A DNA stretch of 8,147 nucleotides from an uncultured Eubacteriales bacterium (GTDB taxonomy: Bacteria; Bacillota; Clostridia; Oscillospirales; Oscillospiraceae): the NCBI GenBank assembly GCA_958427375.1, contig CAUABY010000090.1:1-8147 (forward strand), given 5' to 3'. A program made the position numbers and the translations under genes. Of the stretch, positions 1 through 6,594 are shown piece after piece. Below the pieces are notes generated by a model. That model did not search any database. It saw nothing but the letters and a program-made list of their open reading frames with translations, and was not told where the DNA came from. Every line of letters starts with the position of its first letter. Position 1 is the first letter of the stretch.

Positions 1-36
1 GAACCTGCAAAACGCCACGTTCGGCTTTCGTCAGCT

Positions 37-74
37 AACGACCTGCGGCGGGGTTTAATGCGCCGCAGGTCGTT
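37..74 (-). terminator. Stem-loop downstream of the TAXI gene, possible terminator
   Basis: A perfect 14-bp inverted repeat (37-50 pairing with 61-74, core ACCTGCGGCG / CGCCGCAGGT) encloses a 10-base loop. It lies 19 bases past the stop codon of the minus-strand transporter gene, where a transcript end or an mRNA-stabilising hairpin would be expected. There is no T-run after the stem on the minus strand, so it is not a textbook intrinsic terminator; it could instead be an RNA-processing or 3'-protecting structure. Bases 1-36 are too short to assign. Confidence 0.5.
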
Positions 75-93
75 TCGGACTAAAGTTTAAGGT

Positions 94-1119
94 TTACGCG
101 GTTGCGACCTCAAGACCCTTTTCAGCAAAGTACTTTGCTGCACCGGGGTGATAGGGGACGCTGGTCATGCTCGCGCCGAAGTCAACGCTGAGCTCCGCGG
201 CCTTGCCGTGCTGAATGTCACCGGCGTTCTCAAAGATGGTGGAGACGAAAGAGTAAACCGCGTCATCGGAAACATCGTTGCGAACCAGAACAACAGCCGC
301 GACTGCGACGGTCTGAACGTCCTCAGGCATGCCGTAGGCGTCAGCGGGAACGGTGTAGACGGAGTAGTAGGGGGAGGCGGCGATGAGCTTCTCAACGTGC
401 TCATCATCAATGCCGACGAGATAGACGGAGCCGCTGGTTGCAAGGTCGGTGATGGCGGTGGTGGGTGCGCCGGCGACGATGAAGGCGGCGTCAATCTTGT
501 TGTCCTTCAGGCTCTCAGCGCTGTCGCCGAAGCTCTGGTAGACGGGGGAGATATCGTCAAGAGTGAGGTCATATGCCGCGAGAACGTCAATGGCGTTGAA
601 GTAAACACCGGAGCCCAGAGCACCGACGGAGACGTTCTTACCCTTGAGGTCAGCAACGGTCTTGATGTCGGGGTTCATGGTGACTATCTGCACCTGCTCC
701 ATGTAGAGAGCGGCGGCGACGGAGAAGCTGTTGACGGCGGCACCGTCAAACAGATTAGTGCCACTGTAAGCGTAGCTCATAACGTCGGACTGGCAGAAAG
801 CAAGCTGATATTCGCCTGCGTCAAGGTCCTCAACGTTGGCCTGAGAGCCGTTGCCGGTGACGGCGACGATGTTAAGGTCGGTCTTGGAGGAGACATACTG
901 TGCCAGCACGCTGCCGAAAGCATAGTAGGTGCCGGTCTCACCGCCGGTGGTGAAAGCGAGGCCGGTGCTGCCGGAAGAAGCGGGAGCGTCGGCTGCGGGA
1001 GCGTCGGCTGCGGGAGCGTCAGCTGCCGGTGCGTCAGCGGCGGGGGCACTGGAAGAGCCGCAGGCGCAAAGTGCAAAGACCATGCACAGTGCAAGAACAA
1101 GTGCAAGAAGTTTTTTCAT
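94..1119 (-). CDS. TAXI family TRAP transporter solute-binding lipoprotein
   Basis: Predicted 341-residue extracytoplasmic binding protein for a TRAP (tripartite ATP-independent, ion-gradient driven) transporter of the TAXI subgroup; substrate unknown, often an organic acid or amino acid in this family. Residues 1-20 are a lipoprotein signal peptide (KK, hydrophobic core, then LCAC), so Cys20 would be lipidated and anchored to the outer face of the membrane. A low-complexity Ala/Pro/Asp linker (25-44) follows. The mature domain starts near residue 55 with TTGGETGTYYAFG, continues with NGSQANVEDLDAGE and AFCQSDV (about 90-113), and ends with VPYHPGAAKYFAEKG, all typical of TAXI proteins. The start at 1119 is chosen because it begins the signal peptide and has AGGAGGT at 1132-1126, six bases upstream; an in-frame ATG at 1197 would begin about at the predicted transcription start and bury the signal peptide. 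No TRAP membrane subunit is visible; it may lie before base 1 or elsewhere. Divergent from a LysR gene. Confidence 0.92.
   Translation of the reverse strand: MKKLLALVLALCMVFALCACGSSSAPAADAPAADAPAADAPAADAPASSGSTGLAFTTGGETGTYYAFGSVLAQYVSSKTDLNIVAVTGNGSQANVEDLDAGEYQLAFCQSDVMSYAYSGTNLFDGAAVNSFSVAAALYMEQVQIVTMNPDIKTVADLKGKNVSVGALGSGVYFNAIDVLAAYDLTLDDISPVYQSFGDSAESLKDNKIDAAFIVAGAPTTAITDLATSGSVYLVGIDDEHVEKLIAASPYYSVYTVPADAYGMPEDVQTVAVAAVVLVRNDVSDDAVYSFVSTIFENAGDIQHGKAAELSVDFGASMTSVPYHPGAAKYFAEKGLEVATA
988..1047 (-). repeat. 15-bp tandem repeat encoding the (APAAD)4 linker
   Basis: Four consecutive 15-bp units encode Ala-Pro-Ala-Ala-Asp four times (residues 25-44 of the TAXI lipoprotein), followed by a partial APA unit. 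The units are nearly identical in DNA, differing mainly at third positions, so they probably arose by recent slippage or unequal recombination. The encoded segment is a flexible spacer between the lipidated cysteine and the binding domain; since each unit is a multiple of three, copy-number change would alter linker length without a frameshift. Confidence 0.9.
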
Positions 1120-1199
1120 TTTAATACCTCCTAAAATCCTGCCGGGAGCTGTGCGCCCCTCGGCGGTCACGTAAATGTTATTACGCTCTTTTCGCATTT

Positions 1200-1228
1200 A
1201 TAATACAACCAAAAGTTGAATTTGGCAA
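1200..1228 (-). promoter_or_regulatory. Predicted sigma-A promoter of the TAXI gene
   Basis: Read on the minus strand, TTGCCA (1228-1223) and TATTAT (1205-1200) are separated by exactly 17 bases; each box has one mismatch to consensus. Transcription would start near 1193, giving a leader of about 74 bases before the ATG at 1119. The leader contains a short imperfect GC-rich inverted repeat (1141-1164) just upstream of the ribosome binding site and a 5-bp one (CGTAA 1170-1174 / TTACG 1181-1185), both too weak to call as regulatory. Confidence 0.6.
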
Positions 1229-1253
1229 TAGTATTTTTCACTTTCACCAATTA

Positions 1254-1266
1254 TTACACAAATGTA
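1254..1266. promoter_or_regulatory. Candidate LysR-type operator (T-N11-A)
   Basis: The 13-base site TTACACAAATGTA has the T-N11-A shape favoured by LysR-type regulators and contains the inner dyad TACA-N4-TGTA. Its centre lies about 67 bases upstream of the predicted transcription start of the TAXI gene, which is where LysR activators usually place their recognition site. T-N11-A alone is a weak signal in AT-rich DNA, so the position and dyad carry most of the weight. Confidence 0.35.
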
Positions 1267-1309
1267 TGGCAAAAAACAGTGAAGCATGTGCAAATACAAC
1301 AAAGACTTT

Positions 1310-1340
1310 GTTAACGGTTTAACCACAACTGCCTGTTGTG
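1310..1340. repeat. Two abutting inverted repeats, possible operator
   Basis: GTTAA-CGGT-TTAAC (1310-1323) is directly followed by CACAAC-TGCCT-GTTGTG (1324-1340). Both are perfect within their arms (5 and 6 bp). They lie about 64-94 bases upstream of the predicted lysR start and upstream of the TAXI promoter, so they could bind the LysR protein or another regulator. The arms are short and chance is possible. The remainder of the 1120-1469 gap outside the sites listed is AT-rich and shows nothing else I can support. Confidence 0.3.
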
Positions 1341-1368
1341 AAAACTTTCCGGATTTTTTGTTTTGTGA

Positions 1369-1397
1369 TTGACTATTTAATGACGTGGTGATATACT
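1369..1397 (+). promoter_or_regulatory. Predicted sigma-A promoter of the LysR gene
   Basis: TTGACT (1369-1374) and TATACT (1392-1397) are separated by 17 bases, and a TG at 1389-1390 supplies an extended -10. Transcription would start near 1404, leaving a leader of about 66 bases before the ATG at 1470. The ribosome binding site in front of the gene is only a weak TTGGGG at about 1457-1462. Confidence 0.7.
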
Positions 1398-1469
1398 GCT
1401 CAGCGAAGAAAAGGCTGTGCAAAAACAGGCTAATAAATACTCAATAATATACTAAATTGGGGTATAGAG

Positions 1470-2450
1470 ATGGATTTCACATTGTTGAAAAGTTTCATAG
1501 CCGTGGCTGATGAGAAGAGCTTTTCAAGAGCAGCAAAGCATCTTTTCATCTCTCAGCAGTCGCTGAGCAAGCAGATTGCAAAATTGGAGGAGGAACTGAG
1601 CACGCCGCTTTTTGTCCGCAGCCGGCCGCTCGCGCTGACGCAGGACGGCAAGCAGTTTTTGAAAACGGCTAAGGGCATACTCATGCTCAAACAGCAGTAC
1701 GAAGAGAGCTCGTCACGCTCAATGAGCGGGGGACACTATGTTCACCTCGGTATTGAGCACACGGTTGCCCGCGCGATTTTGCCGCATGTGCTGCCGCAGT
1801 TTATTAAGGACAATCCCGACACCTATGTGCGACTGAGCGAGGAGTCGCCGAGCGTGCTGCAAAAGACGCTTTTGTATGACGGGGTAGACCTTGTAATAGG
1901 CTCAATCAACAACACGCCGGAGACTTACGAGATTGTGCCGCTGTGCAAAAAGCGCCAGCTTCTTGTGGTGCCGCGCCCGCTGCTGAAGAGCCTTGCCGGG
2001 GATGGCTATGAGGCGAAGCTCGCGGAGTTTGGCGAGAGCGCGGATTTGAGCTATTTTGAGAAGGTACCGTTTATAAAGATACCGCGCCAGTCGTCCGGCG
2101 GGCGCACGCTCAACAGCTACCTGAAGTATTACGACATGAACCCGCAGTTCGTGTGTGAGCTGACGAACATGGAAAACGCGTTCCAGCTTGCGGTCAGCGG
2201 CCTTGGAGTATTCATATATCCTGAGCTTTTCTGGGATATGCTCGCGCCGGAGGTGCAGAGTGATTACCTGAAGAACATCGCTATTTTCCCCCTGCCGAAC
2301 CTGCCCAATATGGAGAGCGTATGCGCCTACTACCACAGGGAGAGCGGGCTGCACGGGAAAACAAAGGAGCTTTTTGACCTCTTTGTAAGCTTTTTTGACA
2401 ACTACAAAAATTCCAAGCCGCCGGAGGATTTTAGCCCTGAGGTGGAGTAA
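1470..2450 (+). CDS. LysR family transcriptional regulator
   Basis: A 326-residue LysR-type DNA-binding regulator, slightly longer than the usual 290-310. The N-terminal winged helix-turn-helix occupies about residues 1-60, with the helix-turn-helix at 18-37 (SFSRAAKHLFISQQSLSKQI) and the usual wing TPLFVRSRPLALTQDGK. A linker helix (about 60-85) leads into the two-lobed effector-binding domain (about 90-310), where VHLGIEHTVARAILPHVLPQF and DLVIGSI fit the family's first lobe. The last 15 or so residues are a charged, proline-containing tail. It is divergent from the TAXI transporter gene with a shared control region, so by the usual LysR arrangement it most likely regulates that gene in response to the transported solute or a metabolite of it, and may repress itself. 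The ligand cannot be read from the sequence. The TAA stop runs into the A-tract of the terminator. Confidence 0.93.
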   Translation: MDFTLLKSFIAVADEKSFSRAAKHLFISQQSLSKQIAKLEEELSTPLFVRSRPLALTQDGKQFLKTAKGILMLKQQYEESSSRSMSGGHYVHLGIEHTVARAILPHVLPQFIKDNPDTYVRLSEESPSVLQKTLLYDGVDLVIGSINNTPETYEIVPLCKKRQLLVVPRPLLKSLAGDGYEAKLAEFGESADLSYFEKVPFIKIPRQSSGGRTLNSYLKYYDMNPQFVCELTNMENAFQLAVSGLGVFIYPELFWDMLAPEVQSDYLKNIAIFPLPNLPNMESVCAYYHRESGLHGKTKELFDLFVSFFDNYKNSKPPEDFSPEVE

Positions 2451-2486
2451 AAAAGCCACGCAGTCGCAGGACTGCGTGGCTTTTTT
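2449..2486. terminator. Bidirectional intrinsic terminator between lysR and dut
   Basis: Six A bases (2449-2454), a perfect 11-bp stem (GCCACGCAGTC 2455-2465 pairing with GACTGCGTGGC 2470-2480), a GCAG tetraloop and six T bases (2481-2486). The symmetric A and T runs allow it to work in both directions, ending the plus-strand LysR transcript and the minus-strand thioesterase-dut transcript that converge here. Confidence 0.95.
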
Positions 2487-2525
2487 GCGTGCAAGCGTGC
2501 AATATATAGTAGATATTTGCCGAAA

Positions 2526-2961
<436 letters not shown>

Positions 2962-2976
2962 AAAACAAGACCTCTT

Positions 2977-3702
2977 TCAGCGTATGTTAAATTTTACTAT
3001 ACAGGCGAGATGCCTGCCGCAATACATTCCGACCTTGACGTAACCCGGCCCCGCGGCGCGGCGCAGTGTGACCTTGTCGCCGTACTTGAGGGAGCGGAAA
3101 TAGTCTATGTGATAGCCCGCAATGTTCCTGATATGCGCCTCATCATCGGTCAGCATCTCCAGCGCATAGTCGAGATAGGCGATGTTATGCACATGGTCGT
3201 TATAATCTATATCTGCCCGGCGCACACTCAGACTGCGCTGGGCCTCAAACTCCTTCGGCATCGTCAGGCGCGGCAGCTCACCGTCAAATACGCCTTTCTC
3301 CTCGGTATTATAACGGGGGATGTAGGTGTTGGAGAGCGTGAGCTTTTTATGCTCCGCGGGGCTATAGGCGCTGAACTGGATATGCGCGAGTACAAAGACC
3401 GCGCCGTAGCTGTCAACTATGCGCACCTCGCGCGTTGTGCGCGGGCCGCTGCCGGTGTCGACAACCCAGGTTTCAAGCGTCAGCGCGTCATCGCGCGTCG
3501 GTGTGCGCGGAATCTCAACGCGCCACTCCTTCAGCAGCCAGACATAGCCCGGCAGCAGCTCTGCCGTGCCCTCCTCAGCGGCGACGATTGAATGATGCTT
3601 ATCGGCGATATTTTCCAGCGCCTTGAGTATGGCACTGGCGGTATAGTCCCACTCAGGGGTGAAATCCTCAATTCTTGATATGAGCGGCTCGCGGTATATC
3701 AT
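2977..3702 (-). CDS. Acyl-ACP thioesterase (double hotdog)
   Basis: A 241-residue cytoplasmic protein of the acyl-ACP thioesterase family (plant FatA/FatB relatives), which cleaves fatty acyl chains from acyl carrier protein and releases free fatty acid. Two hotdog domains are expected: an N-terminal one (about 1-130; YVWLLKEWRVEIPRTPTRDD and TRDDALTLETWVVDTG fit) and a C-terminal one (about 150-241). The latter has RADIDYNDHVHNIAYLDYA, which supplies the D-x-N-x-H catalytic pattern as Asp166, Asn168 and His170. The position that is often Glu in the following IDYFRSLKYGD segment appears to be Ser204, by eye alignment only. The start at 3702 has GGGGAG (3716-3711) eight bases upstream and begins with the family's typical short N-terminus; the longer in-frame extension to 4095 runs through the promoter region and into the divergent gene and is not credible. 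First gene of a likely unit with dut. Confidence 0.85.
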   Translation of the reverse strand: MIYREPLISRIEDFTPEWDYTASAILKALENIADKHHSIVAAEEGTAELLPGYVWLLKEWRVEIPRTPTRDDALTLETWVVDTGSGPRTTREVRIVDSYGAVFVLAHIQFSAYSPAEHKKLTLSNTYIPRYNTEEKGVFDGELPRLTMPKEFEAQRSLSVRRADIDYNDHVHNIAYLDYALEMLTDDEAHIRNIAGYHIDYFRSLKYGDKVTLRRAAGPGYVKVGMYCGRHLACIVKFNIR

Positions 3703-3739
3703 GGCTCGGTCTCCCCGGAAATCAACAGAAATTTTTATT

Positions 3740-3768
3740 ATTTTACAACATAAGAGCCCGTTTTTCAA
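3740..3768 (-). promoter_or_regulatory. Predicted sigma-A promoter of thioesterase-dut
   Basis: On the minus strand, TTGAAA (3768-3763) and TAAAAT (3745-3740) are 17 bases apart, one mismatch in each box. The transcript would start near 3733, about 30 bases before the ATG at 3702. Its -35 box is only 24 bases from the -35 box of the divergent polysaccharide promoter, so the two may compete or share a regulator. Confidence 0.6.
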
Positions 3769-3792
3769 TAGCTTAGCGCAGGCCGCTTTCCG

Positions 3793-3821
3793 TTGACAGC
3801 ATACAGGAGCGATGATATAAT
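3793..3821 (+). promoter_or_regulatory. Full-consensus sigma-A promoter of the polysaccharide operon
   Basis: TTGACA (3793-3798), a 17-base spacer, and TATAAT (3816-3821): both boxes match consensus exactly at the optimal spacing. TG at 3813-3814 adds an extended -10. Transcription would start near 3828, with a leader of about 44 bases that is AT-rich and shows no hairpin, T-run or riboswitch-like structure. A second TATAAT at 3839-3844 has no matching -35. Confidence 0.85.
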
Positions 3822-3871
3822 AAAATGATTTTTGTATATATAATGTATTTAAGCTCGGAGTGTATGAAAAT

Positions 3872-4486
3872 ATGTACGAACGTGTCATAAAGAGACTATT
3901 TGACATTCTGCTCTCGTTTGCCGGGATAGTGGTGCTGGCGGTGCCCATGCTCATTATCGCTTTGTGCATTAAGTGCGGCTCAAAGGGGCCGGTGCTTTTT
4001 AAGCAAAAGCGCTTCGGCATAAACAAGAGCTTTTTTAATATTCTGAAGTTCCGCACAATGCGCGCCGACACACCCAAAGACGTGCCCACGCACATGCTGG
4101 CAGACCCCGCCGCCTACATCACCCGCACAGGCGCGTTCCTGCGCAAGACGAGCCTGGATGAGCTGCCACAGCTTTTCAACATCTTCGCCGGACAGATGTC
4201 AGTTATAGGCCCGCGCCCCGCACTGTGGAATCAGGACGACCTCATAGCCGAGCGCGACAAGTACGGCGCGAACGACGTGAAGCCAGGTCTCACCGGCTGG
4301 GCGCAGATTAACGGCCGCGACGAGCTGCCCATCCCCGTGAAGGCAAAGCTTGACGGGGAGTACGCCGAGAAGCTGAGCTTCGGCTTTGACTGCAAGTGCT
4401 TTTTCGGCACGATTAAGAGCGTGCTTAAGCATGAGGGCGTGGTCGAGGGCGGCACGGGCACACTTGAAAAGGAGAAGGACGAATGA
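3872..4486 (+). CDS. Sugar transferase (monotopic phosphoglycosyl transferase)
   Basis: A 204-residue enzyme of the bacterial sugar transferase family (small PglC-like form), which moves a sugar phosphate from a UDP-sugar to undecaprenyl phosphate at the inner face of the membrane and so starts the repeat unit. An N-terminal hydrophobic segment (about 9-33) with a mid-segment proline (Pro25) fits the re-entrant membrane helix. The family motifs follow: GPVLFKQKRFG (39-49), NILKFRTM (56-63), TSLDELPQLFN (93-103) holding the catalytic Asp96-Glu97 pair, GQMSVIGPRP (107-116) and KPGLTGWAQINGRDE (137-151). The ATG at 3872 is chosen, with GGAG (3857-3860) 11 bases upstream; an in-frame GTG at 3860 overlaps that GGAG and would add MYEN. 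The sugar specificity is not readable, but QuiNAc-, FucNAc- or GlcNAc-type UDP sugars are reasonable from the neighbours. First gene of the operon; its stop overlaps the next start as ATGA. Confidence 0.93.
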   Translation: MYERVIKRLFDILLSFAGIVVLAVPMLIIALCIKCGSKGPVLFKQKRFGINKSFFNILKFRTMRADTPKDVPTHMLADPAAYITRTGAFLRKTSLDELPQLFNIFAGQMSVIGPRPALWNQDDLIAERDKYGANDVKPGLTGWAQINGRDELPIPVKAKLDGEYAEKLSFGFDCKCFFGTIKSVLKHEGVVEGGTGTLEKEKDE

Positions 4487-5358
4487 AGCGCATACTCATA
4501 ACCGGCATCAACAGCTACCTCGGCAAGCGCTTTAAGGCGTACATGGCCGGACGACCGGAATATGCCACAGTCTCCATCAGCATGCGCGACGGCTCGTGGC
4601 GCAATGAAAATTTCCGCGGCTTTGACGTCGTGTATCACGTGGCGGGGCTGGCGCACTCGGACAGCGGGCGCATCAGCAAGGAAAAGGCGCGGAAATACTA
4701 TGAGATAAACACCGAGCTTACTGAGGAGCTTGCAAAAAAGGCCAAGCGTGAGGGCGTAGGCCAGTTCATTTTCATGAGCTCCGCCATTGTCTATGGTGAC
4801 AGCGCCCCAATCGGGCAAAGACGCAGGATAGCCCCCGGTACGCGCTGCACCCCGGCCAACTGCTACTCCGACAGCAAGCTGCAAGCGGAGGAGCGGCTGA
4901 AAAAGCTTGCGGACGGGCGCTTCAGGCTTGTCATCCTGCGCCCGCCGATGATTTACGGCCCCGGCTGCAAGGGCAATTACCCCGTGCTCTCGCTCTTCGC
5001 GCGAAAGCTGCCTATCTTTCCCAAGGTTAACAATGAGCGATCCATGCTCTATGTGGATAACCTCATGGAGTTTGTGAAGCTGATGATAGACAATAACGAG
5101 GCAGGCATATTTTTCCCGCAGAACGCCGAGTACTCCAACACCTCTGAGCTTGTGCGCATGATTGCCGAGGCACACGACAGAAACCTCCGCCTGACAAAGG
5201 CCTTCAACTGGGCGCTTAAGCTGCTGCGCGTTTTCACCCCGCTTGTGGACAAGGCATTTGGCAGCTTCAGCTATGACATGTCCATGAGCGGCTACAAACA
5301 AAACTACAGGCTCTATTCCCTCGAAGAGAGCATCAGAATAACCGAGGGAGTGCAATGA
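4483..5358 (+). CDS. NAD-dependent sugar-nucleotide epimerase/reductase (extended SDR)
   Basis: A 291-residue extended short-chain dehydrogenase. The N-terminal Rossmann loop reads TGINSYLG (7-14), so the middle glycine of the usual GxxGxxG is Ser11. The catalytic set is Ser100 (in MSSAIVYGD), Tyr128 and Lys132 (YSDSK), followed by LRPPMIYGPG (152-161), which matches the substrate-side loop of UDP-sugar enzymes. The family includes 4-epimerases and 4-keto reductases such as WbpV/WreQ, which reduce a UDP-4-keto-6-deoxy-HexNAc to UDP-QuiNAc or UDP-D-FucNAc. Its position right after a phosphoglycosyl transferase, as in several QuiNAc-initiated loci, makes a reductase forming the first sugar plausible, but this is inference; a UDP-GlcNAc 4-epimerase remains possible. 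Starts inside the previous stop (ATGA) and overlaps the next start in the same way, suggesting translational coupling. Confidence 0.85.
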   Translation: MKRILITGINSYLGKRFKAYMAGRPEYATVSISMRDGSWRNENFRGFDVVYHVAGLAHSDSGRISKEKARKYYEINTELTEELAKKAKREGVGQFIFMSSAIVYGDSAPIGQRRRIAPGTRCTPANCYSDSKLQAEERLKKLADGRFRLVILRPPMIYGPGCKGNYPVLSLFARKLPIFPKVNNERSMLYVDNLMEFVKLMIDNNEAGIFFPQNAEYSNTSELVRMIAEAHDRNLRLTKAFNWALKLLRVFTPLVDKAFGSFSYDMSMSGYKQNYRLYSLEESIRITEGVQ

Positions 5359-6575
5359 CGGAAAATAAGAGGAAACATATACTGGTTGTCAGCCAGTACT
5401 TCTACCCGGAGCAGTTTCGCATAAACGACATGTGTGCTGAGTGGGTCAGGCGCGGGTACAGGGTGACGGTGCTCACCGGCATACCCAACTACCCATACGG
5501 CAAGTATTTCCCCGGTTATGGGCTATTTAAAAAGCGGCGCGAGGAGTACGCGGGGATGGAGATAATCCGCATCCCGCTTATTGCGCGCGGCAAGGGCGCG
5601 CTCGGCATGTGTTTGAACTACATCTCCTTTGTCGTGTCGGGCTTCTTCTGGAAGTGCGTTACAAAGCTGAAAGCGGACATGGTGTTTAACTTTGAGGTCT
5701 CGCCGATGACGCAGGCACTTGTCGGCGTGTGGTACGCGCGGCGGCGCAAAATCCCCTGCTGGATATACGTGCAGGATCTCTGGCCGGAGAATATTGAAAT
5801 TGTCACGGGGATACACTCAAAGCTCGTTTTGAACCCTATTGGGAGGATGGTCGACTATATCTACCGCCGCTGTGACAGAATTTTTGCCACTTCGCCGAGC
5901 TTTGTGGATATGATTAAGGCGCGCATCCCGGCGGAGGCGGACAAGGTGAGTTACTGGCCGCAGTACGCGGAGGAGTTTTACCGCCCCATGGCACGCGGTG
6001 AGAGCGCGTTTATCCCGGCGGACGGGCGATTCAGGGTGATTTTTACCGGTAATGTGGGACTTGCGCAGGGGCTTGACATTCTGCCGGAGACGGCGGCAAT
6101 ATTGAAAGAGCGCGGCGCGGACGCGGAGTTTGTGATAGTCGGCGACGGGCGCGGAAAGGCCGCGCTTGAAGAGCAGATAGGCGCGCGCGGAGTTGAGAAT
6201 ATGTTCCGACTCATCGAGCGCCAGCGCGCGGAGGATATCCCCGCGCTTCTGGCCGACTGCGACGCGGCGTTCGTGTCATTTATGAACAACAGCCTCTTTG
6301 CGAACACCATCCCGGCAAAGCTGCAGTCATACATGGCCTGCGGCATGCCCATCCTCGCCTGTGTCACCGGCGAGACCGAGCGCATTGTGCGCGAGGCCGA
6401 CTGCGGCGCTGTAAGTCCGCTGGGTGACGCGGCGGCGCTTGCGGACGCAGTGCAGGGGCTGATGCGCGACGGGCGCATTGAGGAATACGGCAGAAACGCG
6501 CGGGCATATTTTGAGGCGCATTTTGAAAAAAACATGCTGCTTGACTATTTTGACGACTGCGTCGAAAAGCTGTGA
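5355..6575 (+). CDS. GT4 glycosyltransferase, WbuB-like
   Basis: A 406-residue cytoplasmic GT-B glycosyltransferase that would add a sugar from a nucleotide donor to the lipid-linked acceptor. The N-terminal domain (about 8-205) opens with ILVVSQYFYPEQFRINDM, then TGIPNYPYGKYFPGY, and has YVQDLWPENIEIV (138-150), all strongly reminiscent of WbuB, the putative L-FucNAc transferase of E. coli O26. The donor-binding domain (about 225-390) has FTGNVGLAQGLD (230-241), VIVGDGRGK (260-268) and NTIPAKLQSYMACGMPILA (317-335). In that last stretch, the Glu usual in GT4 enzymes is Ser325, a substitution I believe is common in this subfamily. The adjacent capF and capG genes, which make UDP-L-FucNAc, support L-FucNAc as donor, but this is inferred from context. 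The ATG at 5355 lies in an ATGA overlap, with GAGGGAG just upstream. Confidence 0.9.
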   Translation: MTENKRKHILVVSQYFYPEQFRINDMCAEWVRRGYRVTVLTGIPNYPYGKYFPGYGLFKKRREEYAGMEIIRIPLIARGKGALGMCLNYISFVVSGFFWKCVTKLKADMVFNFEVSPMTQALVGVWYARRRKIPCWIYVQDLWPENIEIVTGIHSKLVLNPIGRMVDYIYRRCDRIFATSPSFVDMIKARIPAEADKVSYWPQYAEEFYRPMARGESAFIPADGRFRVIFTGNVGLAQGLDILPETAAILKERGADAEFVIVGDGRGKAALEEQIGARGVENMFRLIERQRAEDIPALLADCDAAFVSFMNNSLFANTIPAKLQSYMACGMPILACVTGETERIVREADCGAVSPLGDAAALADAVQGLMRDGRIEEYGRNARAYFEAHFEKNMLLDYFDDCVEKL

Positions 6576-6594
6576 GCGGCGGAAAGGCAAGAGC

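Noticed and set aside
148..1134. Long plus-strand open frame opposite the TAXI gene (328 codons)
   Set aside because: It is the antisense shadow of a GC-rich gene; the translation is Gly/Val/Asp-rich low-complexity with no domain, while the minus strand gives a complete lipoprotein with signal peptide and ribosome site.
1198..1422. 74-codon minus-strand open frame in the lysR-TAXI gap
   Set aside because: There is no ribosome site before its ATG, it crosses both predicted promoters and the operator candidates, and its composition is that of AT-rich noncoding DNA.
2487..2502. Tandem duplication of GCGTGCAA after the terminator
   Set aside because: Only two 8-bp copies in noncoding DNA, with no associated signal; likely chance.
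3733..3825. Possible invertible promoter: TTTTATTAT (3733-3741) and ATAATAAAA (3817-3825) form a 9-bp inverted repeat around both promoters
   Set aside because: The arms are short, pure A/T, and coincide with the two -10 regions, which resemble each other by function; no invertase gene is nearby. Read-level evidence of inversion would be needed.
3703..4095. 131-codon N-terminal extension of the thioesterase
   Set aside because: It would run through both divergent promoters and into the sugar transferase gene; the ATG at 3702 has a good ribosome site and fits the family N-terminus.
4231..5355. Long minus-strand open frame (374 codons) opposite the sugar transferase and SDR genes
   Set aside because: It spans two well-supported plus-strand genes with clear motifs and has no recognisable domain; codon bias explains it.
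6478..6594. 39-codon N-terminal extension of CapF
   Set aside because: It overlaps the end of the glycosyltransferase gene and lies before the Rossmann fold; the GTG at 6595 has a well-spaced GGAAAGG.
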